64,000 nucleotides of DNA from Actinomycetota bacterium (GCA_016870865.1 VGAC01000001.1:62001-126000); one strand, 5' to 3'. Counted from the first letter of the stretch, positions 30,911-41,201 are shown. Numbers and translations: made by a program. The notes: generated by a model from the sequence alone, not told the origin.

Positions 30911-32405
30911 CGGCAAAAATGGCGAGATCGCCGAAGTGCAGCGCCACACCGGGCAGCACACCGAGTGCCAGCGTCGAGATCGTCGTGATCGCCAGCGCAA
31001 GTACCAATTGTGCAGGTGTGCGAATCGGCATGGTGTTGGCATCGGGCACCGGCCGCATCCAGATTTCACGCATCACGTTGCCGTAGTAGCCGAAGGCGAC
31101 GACCGAGTTCACCGCACCGATGACCGCAATCGCATACGCCCAACCGGTGCCGGCTTCGAGAACCGCCTGGAACGCCGAGAACTTGCCGATCCAGCCGCCG
31201 AGCGGCGGAATGCCCGCGAGCGAACCGAGGAAAAACGTCATGACCACACCGAGAGCGGGTGCATAACCAAATAGACCACCGAACGATGAAATCTCACCGC
31301 TGCGCGTCTTGCGGCTGACGGTGAGAATCACGGCGAACATTCCGAGGTTCGTTGCCGCATAGACGATGAGGTAGGTCACGACCGATCGCAGGGCGGCCCC
31401 CCCTGCGCCTCCCTCGGCCGCCACGGCGAGCGGCATCAAGATGAATCCACCCTGGCTGATCGACGAGTAAGCGAGCATGCGCACGATGTTTGTTTGCCGC
31501 AAGGCGAGCACGTTGCCGACGGTCATCGTCAGCACGGCCAGCACCCACACGAGTGGCTGCCACACGTCCGACCCTTCGGGCACCGCGACATAGAGCACCG
31601 TCACCAGGGCCACGAATCCGGCCGCCTTCGACGCCACAGAGAGGAACGCGGTCACGGGCGTGGGTGCACCCTCGTAGGTGTCGGGCGCCCATGTATGGAA
31701 GGGAACCGCCGACACCTTGAAGGCGAAGCCGACGATCACGAAGACGATCGCGATGATGCGCACTGCCGTCAGTTCACCCGAAATCGATGCCCCAATGTCG
31801 GACAGGAGCGTCGAATTGGTCACGCCGTAGAGGAGCGACATGCCGTAGAGCATCACCGCCGACGCAAACACGCCGAGCAGGAAATATTTCACGCCCGCCT
31901 CGTTGCTCTTCGCGTCGCGCTTGCGCCAAGCAGCGAGCATGTAGGCGGGGATGGAGAGGAACTCGAGTGCGACGAACACCGAGATGAGATCCCTACTCGA
32001 CGTCATCATCATCATGCCCAGAATGCTCGAGAGCATGAGCACCCAGTACTCGCCCTGGTAGTACTCGCCCTCCTCGATGTAGGTGGTCGAGAGCAACACG
32101 ACGACGTAACCCGCGAGCAGGAAGAGGCCCTTGAGAATGAGGCTGAAGTCGTCGATCACGTAGCGACCGTCGAACATGGCACGCGCGCCACCGTCGTCGA
32201 GGGCGAGGGTCAGAACCGGGATGAACGCGCCGAGCAACGTGAAGCCGGAGAGGCTGGCGAGCAGCCACTTGCTGCGCTCCGCGAGGAACAAGTCGACGAG
32301 CATCACGACGCACAAGCCGAGAGCCACCACGATCTCGGGAGCGAGACCGTGGTAGTCGACGGTGGGCACCGTCCACGACACTGCGGCCAGGAGCGGGGAC
32401 GACAC
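30894..32405 (-). CDS. nuoN: NADH-quinone oxidoreductase subunit N (EFG-less cluster)
   Basis: NuoN (503 aa) is one of three antiporter-like proton-pumping membrane subunits. About 14 hydrophobic helices are visible, with family motifs ALEFLSIPAYMLAA, SNEAGVKYFLLGVFASA and VPFHTWAPDTYEGAPTPVTAF. I use the GTG at 32405, 4 nt after the nuoM stop. Clearly diverged from the nuoN at 43566-45077, so not a recent duplicate. Confidence 0.95.
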   Translation of the reverse strand: MSSPLLAAVSWTVPTVDYHGLAPEIVVALGLCVVMLVDLFLAERSKWLLASLSGFTLLGAFIPVLTLALDDGGARAMFDGRYVIDDFSLILKGLFLLAGYVVVLLSTTYIEEGEYYQGEYWVLMLSSILGMMMMTSSRDLISVFVALEFLSIPAYMLAAWRKRDAKSNEAGVKYFLLGVFASAVMLYGMSLLYGVTNSTLLSDIGASISGELTAVRIIAIVFVIVGFAFKVSAVPFHTWAPDTYEGAPTPVTAFLSVASKAAGFVALVTVLYVAVPEGSDVWQPLVWVLAVLTMTVGNVLALRQTNIVRMLAYSSISQGGFILMPLAVAAEGGAGGAALRSVVTYLIVYAATNLGMFAVILTVSRKTRSGEISSFGGLFGYAPALGVVMTFFLGSLAGIPPLGGWIGKFSAFQAVLEAGTGWAYAIAVIGAVNSVVAFGYYGNVMREIWMRPVPDANTMPIRTPAQLVLALAITTISTLALGVLPGVALHFGDLAIFAGAFAG

Positions 32406-32409
32406 TGGT

Positions 32410-33975
32410 TCAGCCGCCGAATCCGGAGACGATCGTGGTGACCGCTGGGTCGATGATCTTGAACATGAGGTTCGGTAGGACACCGAAGAGCACGATCGCG
32501 ACGAGGAGCGGCGTCCATGCAATCCACTCGAGCGTGTTGACGTCGTGGACTTCGTCGTGGCCGTCGCCGTGATGGTGTCCGTGACCGTCACCCTGGCCGG
32601 TGAACTCGGGGTTCGGCTCGCCGAATGCCGTGCGCTGGTAGAGCCAGAGCAGATATGCGGCGGCAAAGACTGTTCCGAGCGCGGCGATCACCATGTAGAC
32701 ACGGAAGGCCTCTTCTGACAACCCGTCGGCCGGGTTGTAGGCCGAGAGGATCGCGGGGAATTCACCCCAGAAGCCGGCAAGACCCGGCAGTCCCAGCGAC
32801 GCCATCGCGCAGAAACCGAGGATCCAACCGAGCTTCGGCACCTGCTGGAGCATGCCGCTGAGACGGGAAATTTCGAGGGTGTGGTAACGCTCTTTGACGC
32901 TTCCGGCGATGAAGAACAACATGCCGGTGATGAGACCGTGGGCGACCATGCCGAACACGGCGGCGTTCATACCAAAGGAGGTGAGCGTCGAGATGCCCAA
33001 CATGACGAAGCCCATGTGGGCCACCGACGAGAACGCGATGAGTCGCTTCATGTCGGACTGTGCGAGACAGCCGAGCGCACCGTAGATGATGCCGATGACG
33101 GCGAGGAGGCCGATCCACGGCGCCCATTCGACGGCGGCACCGGGAAGAGTCGGGATGGCGATGCGCATGAATCCGTAGGTACCGAGCTTCAGCAAAATCG
33201 CAGCGAGGATCACCGAACCCTGCGTGGGTGCCTGCGTGTGCGCGTCGGGCAGCCACGTATGGAACGGGAACATCGGCACCTTCACCGCAAAGCCGATGAA
33301 CATGCCGGCGAAGATCCACACCTGGGTGTTCTTCGCGATCGCACCACCGTTCTCGACGAGGTACGGAATCGCAAAGCTCTCTGCACCCGTCTTGAAGAAC
33401 AGTGCGAGGAATGCAACCAGCATGAGTGCCGAGCCGAACATCGTGAATAGGAAGAATTTGAGCGACGCGTACTGACGGTTCTCGCCGCCCCACACACCGA
33501 TCATGAAGTACATCGGCAACAAGACGATTTCGAAGAACACGAAGAAGAGGATCAGATCCTGGGCAATGAAGGTTCCCGCCATGCCCGTCTGCAGAACCAG
33601 CATCAACATGAGGAATGCCTTGGGGTTTCCCGGTGACGGGATGTGGTTCCAGCTGTAGATCATCACGAGCACCGTGATCACCATCGAAAGGAAGTACAGC
33701 GGCAGGCTGATGCCGTCGACGCCGATGTGATAGGTGCTCTTGATCACCGAGATCCAATTCGTCTCGGCGACGAACTGCATCTTGCCGGCCTGGTCGTAGT
33801 CGAATTGCGTCATCGTGTACACGCCGACAGCAAGGGTCGCCAGTGCCGTCAGCAATGCGACCGCCTTGTTCAATTGTTCCTCCGCCTTGGGGATGAACAG
33901 CATCACCAGCACACCGGCCAGCGGTAGGAAGGTGCCGACGCTGAGCACCCAGTTGGCGTCACGGAGTTGGTCCAT
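32410..33975 (-). CDS. nuoM: NADH-quinone oxidoreductase subunit M (EFG-less cluster)
   Basis: NuoM (521 aa), antiporter-like membrane subunit. Conserved FFFEIVLLPMYFMIGVWGG, FPFHTWLPDAHTQAPTQGSV and YSSVAHMGFV-type segments are present. Near the C-terminus (residues 464-478) there is a histidine-rich loop with six His in 15 residues, before the last membrane helix; it is absent from the nuoM at 45080. Lies 13 nt after nuoL. Confidence 0.96.
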   Translation of the reverse strand: MDQLRDANWVLSVGTFLPLAGVLVMLFIPKAEEQLNKAVALLTALATLAVGVYTMTQFDYDQAGKMQFVAETNWISVIKSTYHIGVDGISLPLYFLSMVITVLVMIYSWNHIPSPGNPKAFLMLMLVLQTGMAGTFIAQDLILFFVFFEIVLLPMYFMIGVWGGENRQYASLKFFLFTMFGSALMLVAFLALFFKTGAESFAIPYLVENGGAIAKNTQVWIFAGMFIGFAVKVPMFPFHTWLPDAHTQAPTQGSVILAAILLKLGTYGFMRIAIPTLPGAAVEWAPWIGLLAVIGIIYGALGCLAQSDMKRLIAFSSVAHMGFVMLGISTLTSFGMNAAVFGMVAHGLITGMLFFIAGSVKERYHTLEISRLSGMLQQVPKLGWILGFCAMASLGLPGLAGFWGEFPAILSAYNPADGLSEEAFRVYMVIAALGTVFAAAYLLWLYQRTAFGEPNPEFTGQGDGHGHHHGDGHDEVHDVNTLEWIAWTPLLVAIVLFGVLPNLMFKIIDPAVTTIVSGFGG

Positions 33976-33988
33976 GCCGAATTGCTCC

Positions 33989-36502
33989 TCAGGTGTTGAT
34001 GATGATTAGGACGAGACCTGCCACCGCCGCAGCGGCAAACAGCAGAGCCCCGTATTGGTTGACTTTTCCTGACTGAACCGGACGCAAAGCGCCACCCGCA
34101 CCGCGGGCAACCGTGCCGGAACCGTTCACTGCACCGTCGACCACTCGCTGGTCGACGTTGCGGTAGACCCAACGCGCGATGCCCTTGGTGCCGTGTCCCG
34201 CACCGTTCACCACGCCGTCGAGAATGTTCTGGTTCACCCAGTACGCACCCTTCGCGATCGGATGGGCGACACCCCTGACGATGACTTTTTCGTAGAGGTG
34301 GTCGAGGTAGTACTTGTTGACCAGGAAGCCATGGCCTGCGGCAAGCAGCCTGTTCCTCTTGGTCAGACCGACAACCAAGCCACGCTTGCGCGTGTAGAGC
34401 TGCACGCTGACGAGCCAGCTGAGAACGATGCCCAGGAAGACGATCGCCGTCGACAGCGCGGCCTTGGACCACTTGAACGGCGCGTGCTTCACGTACGGCG
34501 CGTGGCAGACACCCACTTCGGGGGTTTTCTTGCCGCAGACCGACGAATGCGAGTCGCCGTAGCCGCCCGCTTCGGTCGAATGTCCCTCTCCATAGGCGTA
34601 CGCCGTTGCCTCTTCGCCACCTTCGACGGGTGCCACAGTCGCCATCAACGGCGCCGGCGCCATGTTCGTATCCGGCGAAACAACTTCCTCGCCGGCAACG
34701 ACGGTGTCCTCGGTGGCAATCACCTCGGTAATTGCGACCGTGTCGGGCGGCAACGTGTCGGCCGTGCGAAAGCCGCGCAACTCGCCGATCGCCGCGCGGT
34801 CGACATCGCCGACAACGACCGGTCGCGGCTCGACCCACTTCTTCATGTTTTCCCACTTCTCACCGAAGGGGACCGCGTTCAAGAGACCCGCACCGACCGC
34901 CAGTGTGGCAAGGATGACGAGGGGCACGGTGATGAGGGCGTTCGACTCGTGCGGTCCGTGCGACGCGTGCGTCTCATGACCGCCATGGTCCGACGCATGC
35001 GCGTCGTGCACGTCATGATGTTCCTCCTCATGGTGTCCGCCGGCGAGCACACCGCGGGGTTCACCAAAGAAGGTGAGATAGGTAGCGCGTGTCATGTAGG
35101 CCGCGGTCATGAAAGCGCCGACCAAGCCAACGATCATGAAGATGTCGTAACCCGCATAGCCCACGTTGTCGATGATTTCGTCCTTCGAGAAGAATCCCGA
35201 CAGCGGGAACACGCCGCACAGTGCGAGCGTCGAGATCACCCATGTCCCGAAGGTGACCGGCATGTACTTGCGCAGGCCACCCATGTCCTTCTTCATGTCG
35301 AAGGAGTGGTGCGAGCCACTGTGGCTGACCGAGCCGGCGGCGAGGAACAAACAGGCCTTGAAGAACGCGTGGGTGAAGATGTGGAACACGGCCGGCAGCC
35401 ATGCACCCGCGCCGAGCCCCATCATCATGTAGCCGAGTTGCGACACCGTCGAGTATGCGAGCACTTTCTTGATGTCGTCCTGCACGAAGGCCAGAAGGGC
35501 CGCGATGATGATCGTGATACCACCGATCAACGTGATGAAGTTCATCGATGAGCCGTAGATGTTCATGCCCTCGTAGAACACCGGGAAAAGACGCGCGACG
35601 AGGAACACACCCGCGACGACCATCGTCGATGAGTGGAGCAGCGAACTGACGGGGGTCGGACCCGCCATGGCGTCGGGCAACCATGTGTGCAACGGGAACT
35701 GACCCGACTTGCCGATGCAGGCGGCGAAGAGCGCAAAAGCACCGGCCGTGATGGCCACGCTGCCCGGGCTGCCGCTGAGCGCCCACGCCGAAAGTCCGCG
35801 GATACTGAAGCCCGAAACACCGAGGTTCTCCCGGGTCCAGGAGTTCGCACTGAAGAAGAGAATGCTGGTACCCGCGAGGAGGCCGATGTCACCGGTGCGG
35901 GTGGTGAAGAACGCCTTGAGGGCGGCACGGCTGTTCGCCTTGTCCTCCCACCAGTGACCGATCAGCAGGAACGAACAGAGGCCCATGATTTCCCAGCCGA
36001 GAATGAGCTGGATCATGTTGTCGGCGATGACCATGTTCATCATGCCCGCCGAGAACAAGGTGAGCGACGCGAAGAAGTGCGTGTAGCGGCGGTCGCCGCG
36101 CAGGTACTCGAGCGAATAGACCTGAACCAGTGTCGAGATGAAAGCGACGACGACGAGCACCGTCAGCGACAGACCATCCATGTGTTGGCCGATCGACAGG
36201 TCGATTCCACCGCTCTGCCACCAGTTCCAAGTGCGGATGACGGGCTCGATGTACTGGCCCTCGGACGCGGAGTTGACGCGGTCGATCCACTGGAAGGCGG
36301 CACCACCGGCGAGCACGAGCGAGGCGACCATCGACAAGACACCAAGTTCGCTGCCCTTCATCGGCAGCTTCTTGCCGAACAGGATGATCAGCGCGAAGGC
36401 AACCGCAGGGATGACCGGAATGATCCAGGCGTTGTCGAGGAACCAACCCGACTTGAGGGCGACGGCGGCGGTTTCGGCAGCGGCTTGGGGGGCGGCGAAC
36501 AT
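33989..36502 (-). CDS. nuoL: NADH-quinone oxidoreductase subunit L, long form with His-rich loop and insert (EFG-less cluster)
   Basis: NuoL carries the distal antiporter-like unit and the lateral helix. This copy is 837 aa against 636 aa for the nuoL at 46696-48606. Core motifs such as LGWEIMGLCSFLLIGHWW and FPLHTWLPDAMAGPTPVSSL are normal. Two additions stand out: residues 490-518 hold 11 histidines in 29 positions, and residues about 559-680 are a hydrophilic insert with two cysteines (656, 666) before the last helices. Start overlaps none of nuoK (2-nt gap). Confidence 0.96.
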   Translation of the reverse strand: MFAAPQAAAETAAVALKSGWFLDNAWIIPVIPAVAFALIILFGKKLPMKGSELGVLSMVASLVLAGGAAFQWIDRVNSASEGQYIEPVIRTWNWWQSGGIDLSIGQHMDGLSLTVLVVVAFISTLVQVYSLEYLRGDRRYTHFFASLTLFSAGMMNMVIADNMIQLILGWEIMGLCSFLLIGHWWEDKANSRAALKAFFTTRTGDIGLLAGTSILFFSANSWTRENLGVSGFSIRGLSAWALSGSPGSVAITAGAFALFAACIGKSGQFPLHTWLPDAMAGPTPVSSLLHSSTMVVAGVFLVARLFPVFYEGMNIYGSSMNFITLIGGITIIIAALLAFVQDDIKKVLAYSTVSQLGYMMMGLGAGAWLPAVFHIFTHAFFKACLFLAAGSVSHSGSHHSFDMKKDMGGLRKYMPVTFGTWVISTLALCGVFPLSGFFSKDEIIDNVGYAGYDIFMIVGLVGAFMTAAYMTRATYLTFFGEPRGVLAGGHHEEEHHDVHDAHASDHGGHETHASHGPHESNALITVPLVILATLAVGAGLLNAVPFGEKWENMKKWVEPRPVVVGDVDRAAIGELRGFRTADTLPPDTVAITEVIATEDTVVAGEEVVSPDTNMAPAPLMATVAPVEGGEEATAYAYGEGHSTEAGGYGDSHSSVCGKKTPEVGVCHAPYVKHAPFKWSKAALSTAIVFLGIVLSWLVSVQLYTRKRGLVVGLTKRNRLLAAGHGFLVNKYYLDHLYEKVIVRGVAHPIAKGAYWVNQNILDGVVNGAGHGTKGIARWVYRNVDQRVVDGAVNGSGTVARGAGGALRPVQSGKVNQYGALLFAAAAVAGLVLIIINT

Positions 36503-36504
36503 GA

Positions 36505-36804
36505 TCAGCCCTTCATCTCCGAGAGCTCCTCGAGGCCGATCGACTTGCGGTTGCGGTAGACGAGGAGAACGAGTGCCAAGCCGACACCGACCTCAGCCGC
36601 GGCCACCGCGATGATGTAGAGCGCGAACACATGGCCGTCGGCGCTGCCATTGCGGAGTGCGAACGCGATGAGGTTGAGGTTGACGGAGTTGAGGATCAAC
36701 TCGATGGACATCAGCACCATGACCGCGTTGCGGCGGGCGATCACGCCATAGACACCGATGCAAAAGAGTACGGCGGCAAGGATGAGGAACTGGTTGACGA
36801 GCAC
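36505..36804 (-). CDS. nuoK: NADH-quinone oxidoreductase subunit K (EFG-less cluster)
   Basis: NuoK (99 aa) is a three-helix membrane subunit with two conserved membrane glutamates, one seen in LMSIELILNSVNLNLIAF and one in AAAEVGVGLALVLLVYR. Starts at GTG 36804, 3 nt after the nuoJ stop. Confidence 0.96.
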   Translation of the reverse strand: MLVNQFLILAAVLFCIGVYGVIARRNAVMVLMSIELILNSVNLNLIAFALRNGSADGHVFALYIIAVAAAEVGVGLALVLLVYRNRKSIGLEELSEMKG

Positions 36805-36807
36805 CGG

Positions 36808-37302
36808 TCAGTCCTTCCTCGCGAGAACGATCGCACCGATCACGGCGACAAGCAGGACGAAGGAGAGCGCCCAGAACGGCAACAGGTACGGCCCGAAGAT
36901 CAGATCCGAGATTTCCTGTGTCGAAACCACGGCCGCATCCTTGGGCAGCTCCTCGTCGCCGAAACCCGAGACGAGTGCGAGCGTGATCACACCCAGAAGC
37001 AGTACCGAGGAGGGGACACCGAGCCACCACGACTTGTTGTTGAGTTCCCGTTCGGCTCCGATGCGGGCACGGGTGAGCATCGTTCCGAAGAGGAACAGCA
37101 CCATCACCGCTCCGATGTACACCAGTACCTGGGTGATTGCGACGAACTCAGCCGCAAGGATCACGTACTGGGCCGCCGCTCCGGCAAGCACGAGCACCAG
37201 CCAGAGTGCCGCATGCACCACGTTGTTCACCGTGACGACACGCAGGGCACCCCACACCATGACCGCCGCGACAATGCCGAAGGCGATGTTTTGGGCAACC
37301 AT
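36808..37302 (-). CDS. nuoJ: NADH-quinone oxidoreductase subunit J (EFG-less cluster)
   Basis: NuoJ (164 aa), five-helix membrane subunit with the pi-bulge helix; VNNVVHAALWLVLVLAGAA and EFVAITQVLVYIGAVMVLFLF are the conserved parts. The ATG directly follows the nuoI stop without spacer. Confidence 0.95.
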   Translation of the reverse strand: MVAQNIAFGIVAAVMVWGALRVVTVNNVVHAALWLVLVLAGAAAQYVILAAEFVAITQVLVYIGAVMVLFLFGTMLTRARIGAERELNNKSWWLGVPSSVLLLGVITLALVSGFGDEELPKDAAVVSTQEISDLIFGPYLLPFWALSFVLLVAVIGAIVLARKD

Positions 37303-37794
37303 CTACTTCTTGCTCTTTTTTTCCGCGCCGGCTTCGAGCTCGGGTGCCTCGGGAACGGTTTCCATCCATTCGCCCAGCTTCGCCTTGTCGTGGAGAAGGT
37401 CGGCGATGCGCGGCTCGGAGTACTCGTACTCGGGGCTCCAGAAGAGCGCGTCGAAGGGACACACTTCGACGCAGATGCCGCAGTACATGCATAGCGCATA
37501 GTCGATGTCGAAACGGTCGAGTTTGTTCACCTGACGCGGCTTGCCACCCGCGCGGCGCGGCGGAGCGAGTTCCTTGTGACCCTCGATGTAGATGCACCAG
37601 TCGGGACACGAACGGGCGCACAGCATGCACGATGTGCAGTTGCCCTCGTGGAGTGCGATGACGCCACGCGAACGGATCGGTGGTGTTTCCTTTTCGTGCG
37701 GGTACTGCACGGTGTTCGCGCCCTTGGTGATGGTTTCCACCATCGTGCCCAGCGTGACACCAAGACCCTTCAGCAGGCCGGGAACCTTCGCCAT
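37303..37794 (-). CDS. nuoI: NADH-quinone oxidoreductase subunit I (EFG-less cluster)
   Basis: NuoI (163 aa) carries the two [4Fe-4S] clusters N6a and N6b that pass electrons to NuoB. Both ligand sets are complete: [12 protein letters not shown] near residue 65 and [12 protein letters not shown] near 110. The ATG overlaps the nuoH stop (ATGA). Confidence 0.96.
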   Translation of the reverse strand: MAKVPGLLKGLGVTLGTMVETITKGANTVQYPHEKETPPIRSRGVIALHEGNCTSCMLCARSCPDWCIYIEGHKELAPPRRAGGKPRQVNKLDRFDIDYALCMYCGICVEVCPFDALFWSPEYEYSEPRIADLLHDKAKLGEWMETVPEAPELEAGAEKKSKK

Positions 37795-38846
37795 CAGAAC
37801 GCCACCTTGAGGACCGATGTCGCCATGATGTTGACGAGAGACAGGGGAATGAGGGATTTCCACGCGAAGCGCTGCAGTTGGTCCTCGCGGAAACGCGGGT
37901 AGCTGAAGCGCACCCACATGATGACGAAGACGAGGAGCATCATCTTGGTGAACATGATCAGCGGACCAACGACGTTCATCCAGTTGTCGATGCTGTCGAT
38001 GCTGGTCCAACCGAACCACGAGAACGGCACACCCCAGCCGCCGAGGAAGAGAACCGAGGCGATGAAAGCGAACACCCCGGCCGTCGCGAATTCACCGATG
38101 AAGAAGATCAGGAATCGGAAACCCGAGTACTCGGTCATGTAACCCGACACGAGTTCGGATTCGGCTATCGGCATGTCGAATGGTGCCTGGGTCAGTTCGG
38201 CCTGCACGGCGATCATGAAGATGACGAATCCGACGCACTGCGTGAGGATGTACGGGTTGCCCAGGCCGGCCCAGCCGAAAATTGAGCCGGTGTTCTGCGC
38301 CACGACGATCTGTTGCAGGTTCATCGTGCCGGCCTGGATGACGACCCCGACGACGGCGAGCACCATCGGCAGTTCGTACGCGATGAGTTGGCCAGCCGCA
38401 CGCAGACCACCGAGAAGCGAGTACTTGTTGGCACTCGCCCAACCGGCGATGAGAATACCGAGTACCGAAACCGACGAGACTGCGAGCGCATAGAAGACAC
38501 CCGCCTCGAAATTGGTGAACCACGCATCGGGGCCGAAGGGCACGACGGCCACGAGAAGAAAGGTGCTCGACAACACGATGAGCGGCGCCATCTTGAAGAT
38601 GAACCTGTCGGCGCGTTCGGGATACAGGTCTTCCTTTTGCAGCCACTTCCCCACCTCGGCGAACAGCTGCAACGAACCGAACGGACCGGCCTCCATCGGT
38701 CCGAGCCGACTCTGCATGAACGACATCATCTTGAAGAGGAAGACGTAGACGATGGTCCCCGCCGGCAGAAGAATTGCGACGATCCCACCGAACACACGCA
38801 ACAGTGACTGCGTCCAGTAGGAAACATCGGCGATCAAACCCAACAT
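37794..38846 (-). CDS. nuoH: NADH-quinone oxidoreductase subunit H (EFG-less cluster)
   Basis: NuoH (350 aa) forms the quinone chamber in the membrane. The first conserved loop reads [20 protein letters not shown], diverged from the usual NRVGPNKAGPFG...LADGIK form kept in the second nuoH at 50113-51345. [18 protein letters not shown] is conserved. Start and stop overlap nuoD and nuoI by ATGA. Confidence 0.95.
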   Translation of the reverse strand: MLGLIADVSYWTQSLLRVFGGIVAILLPAGTIVYVFLFKMMSFMQSRLGPMEAGPFGSLQLFAEVGKWLQKEDLYPERADRFIFKMAPLIVLSSTFLLVAVVPFGPDAWFTNFEAGVFYALAVSSVSVLGILIAGWASANKYSLLGGLRAAGQLIAYELPMVLAVVGVVIQAGTMNLQQIVVAQNTGSIFGWAGLGNPYILTQCVGFVIFMIAVQAELTQAPFDMPIAESELVSGYMTEYSGFRFLIFFIGEFATAGVFAFIASVLFLGGWGVPFSWFGWTSIDSIDNWMNVVGPLIMFTKMMLLVFVIMWVRFSYPRFREDQLQRFAWKSLIPLSLVNIMATSVLKVAF

Positions 38847-40018
38847 CAGCGGTCGATGTCCCCGAGAATGAAGTAAAGCGACGCGAGAATCGTGATGATG
38901 TCGGGCACGTAGACGCCCTTGAGCAGCCACGGCACGATCGAGATGTTGTTGAAACTTGCCGAGCGAATCTTCACACGGAACGGCCCGAGCTCACCCTTCG
39001 AGACGACGTAGTAACCCATCTCGCCGAGTGGGTTCTCCGTCGACACCCAGGCCTCGCCCTCGGGCACCTTGATGATGCGCGGGACCTTGGCCATGACCGG
39101 GCCGGACGGCAACGAATCGAGCAACTTCTCGACGATGAGCGTCGACTCGCGTACTTCTTGGAGTCGAATCCAGCATCGTGCGTACGAGTCACCATCAGGA
39201 TGCGTCCACACCTTCCAGTCGACCTTGTCCCAGGCCATCGGCAACTTCTGGTCACGACGCAGGTCCCAGTCGACACCGCTGCCGCGCAGGTTCGCGCCCG
39301 AGAGTCCGTACTGCAGCGCAAGGTCGCGCGGGATGACACCGATCCCACGGGTACGGGCCTCGAAGATTTCGTTGCCAAAGAGGAGACCCTCGATTTCGTC
39401 GCAGAACTTGCGCATTTTGCGCATCACCACCCGTGTCTCGTCGATGAAGCCCGCGGGAAGGTCGTCCTTCAGGCCGCCGATGCGGTCGAAGTTCGGGTGG
39501 AACCGACCACCGGTCGCGCCTTCGATCAGATTCAACACGTACTCGCGGTCGCGGAACGCGAAGAACACAGGCGTGATCGCGCCCAACTGCACGCCGAGGT
39601 CGCCGAGGAACAGCGACACGTTGGCGATCCGGGAAAGTTCGAAGAGGATCGTACGGATCCACTGCGCACGCGGGGGCGCCTCGATGCCCATCAATTCCTC
39701 AGCAGCGAGGATGAACGGCACCTCGTTGGCGAAACTTCCCAACCAGTCGATGCGATTCACCAGCGCGGTGACCTGCGGGAACGTGCGCACCTCGGCGAGC
39801 TTTTCGTAGCCACGGTGCATGTAGCCGCACGACGGTTCGGCCCACACGACCTGCTCACCGTCGAGGCGGGCGATGATGCGCAGCGTGCCGTGCGTCGCGG
39901 GATGCTGCGGCCCGATGTTGAGGGTCATGCCCTCGGTCTCAAGCTCGACGTTCACGCGTGCGTCGGCGGCCTGCGACGCGATGTACGCGAGTTGCTGGCG
40001 GTCACCCAACATCGTCAT
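38846..40018 (-). CDS. nuoD: NADH-quinone oxidoreductase subunit D (EFG-less cluster)
   Basis: NuoD (390 aa) shapes the quinone headgroup site with NuoB. The quinone-site histidine loop NIGPQHPATHGTLR and tyrosine loop CGYMHRGYEKL are both present, as is the C-terminal DIDR ending of the family. Lacks the N-terminal extension of the other nuoD. It is separate from NuoC and overlaps it by ATGA. A MidA-type methyltransferase, whose homologue modifies this subunit in mitochondria, ends the cluster. Confidence 0.96.
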   Translation of the reverse strand: MTMLGDRQQLAYIASQAADARVNVELETEGMTLNIGPQHPATHGTLRIIARLDGEQVVWAEPSCGYMHRGYEKLAEVRTFPQVTALVNRIDWLGSFANEVPFILAAEELMGIEAPPRAQWIRTILFELSRIANVSLFLGDLGVQLGAITPVFFAFRDREYVLNLIEGATGGRFHPNFDRIGGLKDDLPAGFIDETRVVMRKMRKFCDEIEGLLFGNEIFEARTRGIGVIPRDLALQYGLSGANLRGSGVDWDLRRDQKLPMAWDKVDWKVWTHPDGDSYARCWIRLQEVRESTLIVEKLLDSLPSGPVMAKVPRIIKVPEGEAWVSTENPLGEMGYYVVSKGELGPFRVKIRSASFNNISIVPWLLKGVYVPDIITILASLYFILGDIDR

Positions 40019-40626
40019 TCGGCTTCTCCCTCTTCGTCACTGCCACCGGGCAGCGGTTCGACATCGACGATTCCCGGCCAGGGTTTCACGATGCGCGCGA
40101 GCAACGGAAAATCCTTGCGCAGAGGATGACCCTCGAAATCGGTGGGCAGATACATGTTGCGCAGGTCGGGGTGGCCGGCAAAGGAGATGCCGAACATCTC
40201 GTGGGTTTCGCGCTCGTGCCAGTTCGCGCCGGCAAACACACCCACCCACGAGTCGATCGTCAGCGAGTCGTCGGGCACGTCGGCCTTCAACGTGACGCCG
40301 TGGTGCGTGCGATGGTTCACCAGACGCGCGAAGACCTGCATGCGTGTCGCGCCGCCGGTGTAGCCCTGGCGGATCGTCGAGTCGATCGCCGCGCGTTCGG
40401 CCGTCGGGTCTTCCTCGCCACGGCCGTACGGCGACGGCAACCAGTCGATCGCCGAAAGAAAACAGAAGTAGTCGTAGTCGAGCTTTTCACGCAGCGTGCT
40501 CGCCGCGTCACGCCATGCGGAGGTCTTGACGCGAACCCACGTATCGACGTCGTCGTCGGATCCTTTTTCGAACGAGTCCTCGACGGCGTCACCGAGGGCC
40601 ACGGTGATTTCAGCGAGTGACGACAA
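40015..40626 (-). CDS. nuoC: NADH-quinone oxidoreductase subunit C (EFG-less cluster)
   Basis: NuoC (203 aa) of the peripheral arm. The family signature is visible near the C-terminus: [20 protein letters not shown] and [12 protein letters not shown]. No ATG fits; I use TTG at 40626, which has an AGGGAG about 7 nt upstream and overlaps nuoB by 17 nt. GTG at 40602, after the nuoB stop, is the alternative (195 aa). Confidence 0.92.
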   Translation of the reverse strand: MSSLAEITVALGDAVEDSFEKGSDDDVDTWVRVKTSAWRDAASTLREKLDYDYFCFLSAIDWLPSPYGRGEEDPTAERAAIDSTIRQGYTGGATRMQVFARLVNHRTHHGVTLKADVPDDSLTIDSWVGVFAGANWHERETHEMFGISFAGHPDLRNMYLPTDFEGHPLRKDFPLLARIVKPWPGIVDVEPLPGGSDEEGEAE

Positions 40627-41161
40627 CGGGTTCTCCCTTCCGCTCGGCTTCGGCCGAGGCAGCCAGTGAGACGGTGCCCTCACCGCGCCAACGCGCTCCC
40701 ATGTCCTCGTTCTTGATGTGCTGCTGCAGGAGGACGATGCCCTCGAGCAACGCCTCGGGTCGCGGCGGACAACCCGGCACGTACACGTCGACGGGAATGA
40801 TTTGGTCGACACCCTTCGTCACCGAGTAGCTGTCCCAGTACGGGCCACCACAGTTCGCGCAACTGCCCATCGATATCACGTACTTCGGCTCGGGCATCTG
40901 TTCATAGAGACGCTTGACCGCCGGGGCCATCTTGTCGGTCACCGTTCCCGAGATCACGACGAGGTCAGCCTGTCGGGGACTCGCGGGCAACGGAATGACA
41001 CCCAGACGCATCACGTCGTAGCGCGGAGAGCCAAAAGCGGCACCCATTTCGATGGCGCAGCATGCGAGGCCCCACTGGTACACCCACAGCGAATACGAGC
41101 GCCCGAGATTGAACAGTGAATTCAGAGATTTGGGCAGTCGCCCCCGATCTACGAGTCCCAT
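40610..41161 (-). CDS. nuoB: NADH-quinone oxidoreductase subunit B (EFG-less cluster)
   Basis: NuoB (183 aa) holds terminal cluster N2, the electron donor to quinone. All four ligands are seen: the adjacent cysteines in [10 protein letters not shown], the cysteine of GSCANCGG and that of [10 protein letters not shown]. The ATG at 41161 gives [20 protein letters not shown]. Lies 40 nt after nuoA. Confidence 0.96.
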   Translation of the reverse strand: MGLVDRGRLPKSLNSLFNLGRSYSLWVYQWGLACCAIEMGAAFGSPRYDVMRLGVIPLPASPRQADLVVISGTVTDKMAPAVKRLYEQMPEPKYVISMGSCANCGGPYWDSYSVTKGVDQIIPVDVYVPGCPPRPEALLEGIVLLQQHIKNEDMGARWRGEGTVSLAASAEAERKGEPVVVTR

Positions 41162-41201
41162 GAGTATCCGTTCCTCTCGAACCTTGTGTGTCCCGCGCGG
41201 A

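Noticed and set aside
34505-34550. Possible heme or metal motif VCHAP with a second cysteine in the NuoL insert
   Set aside because: There is no CxxCH motif; the two cysteines are ten residues apart and match no known cofactor site.
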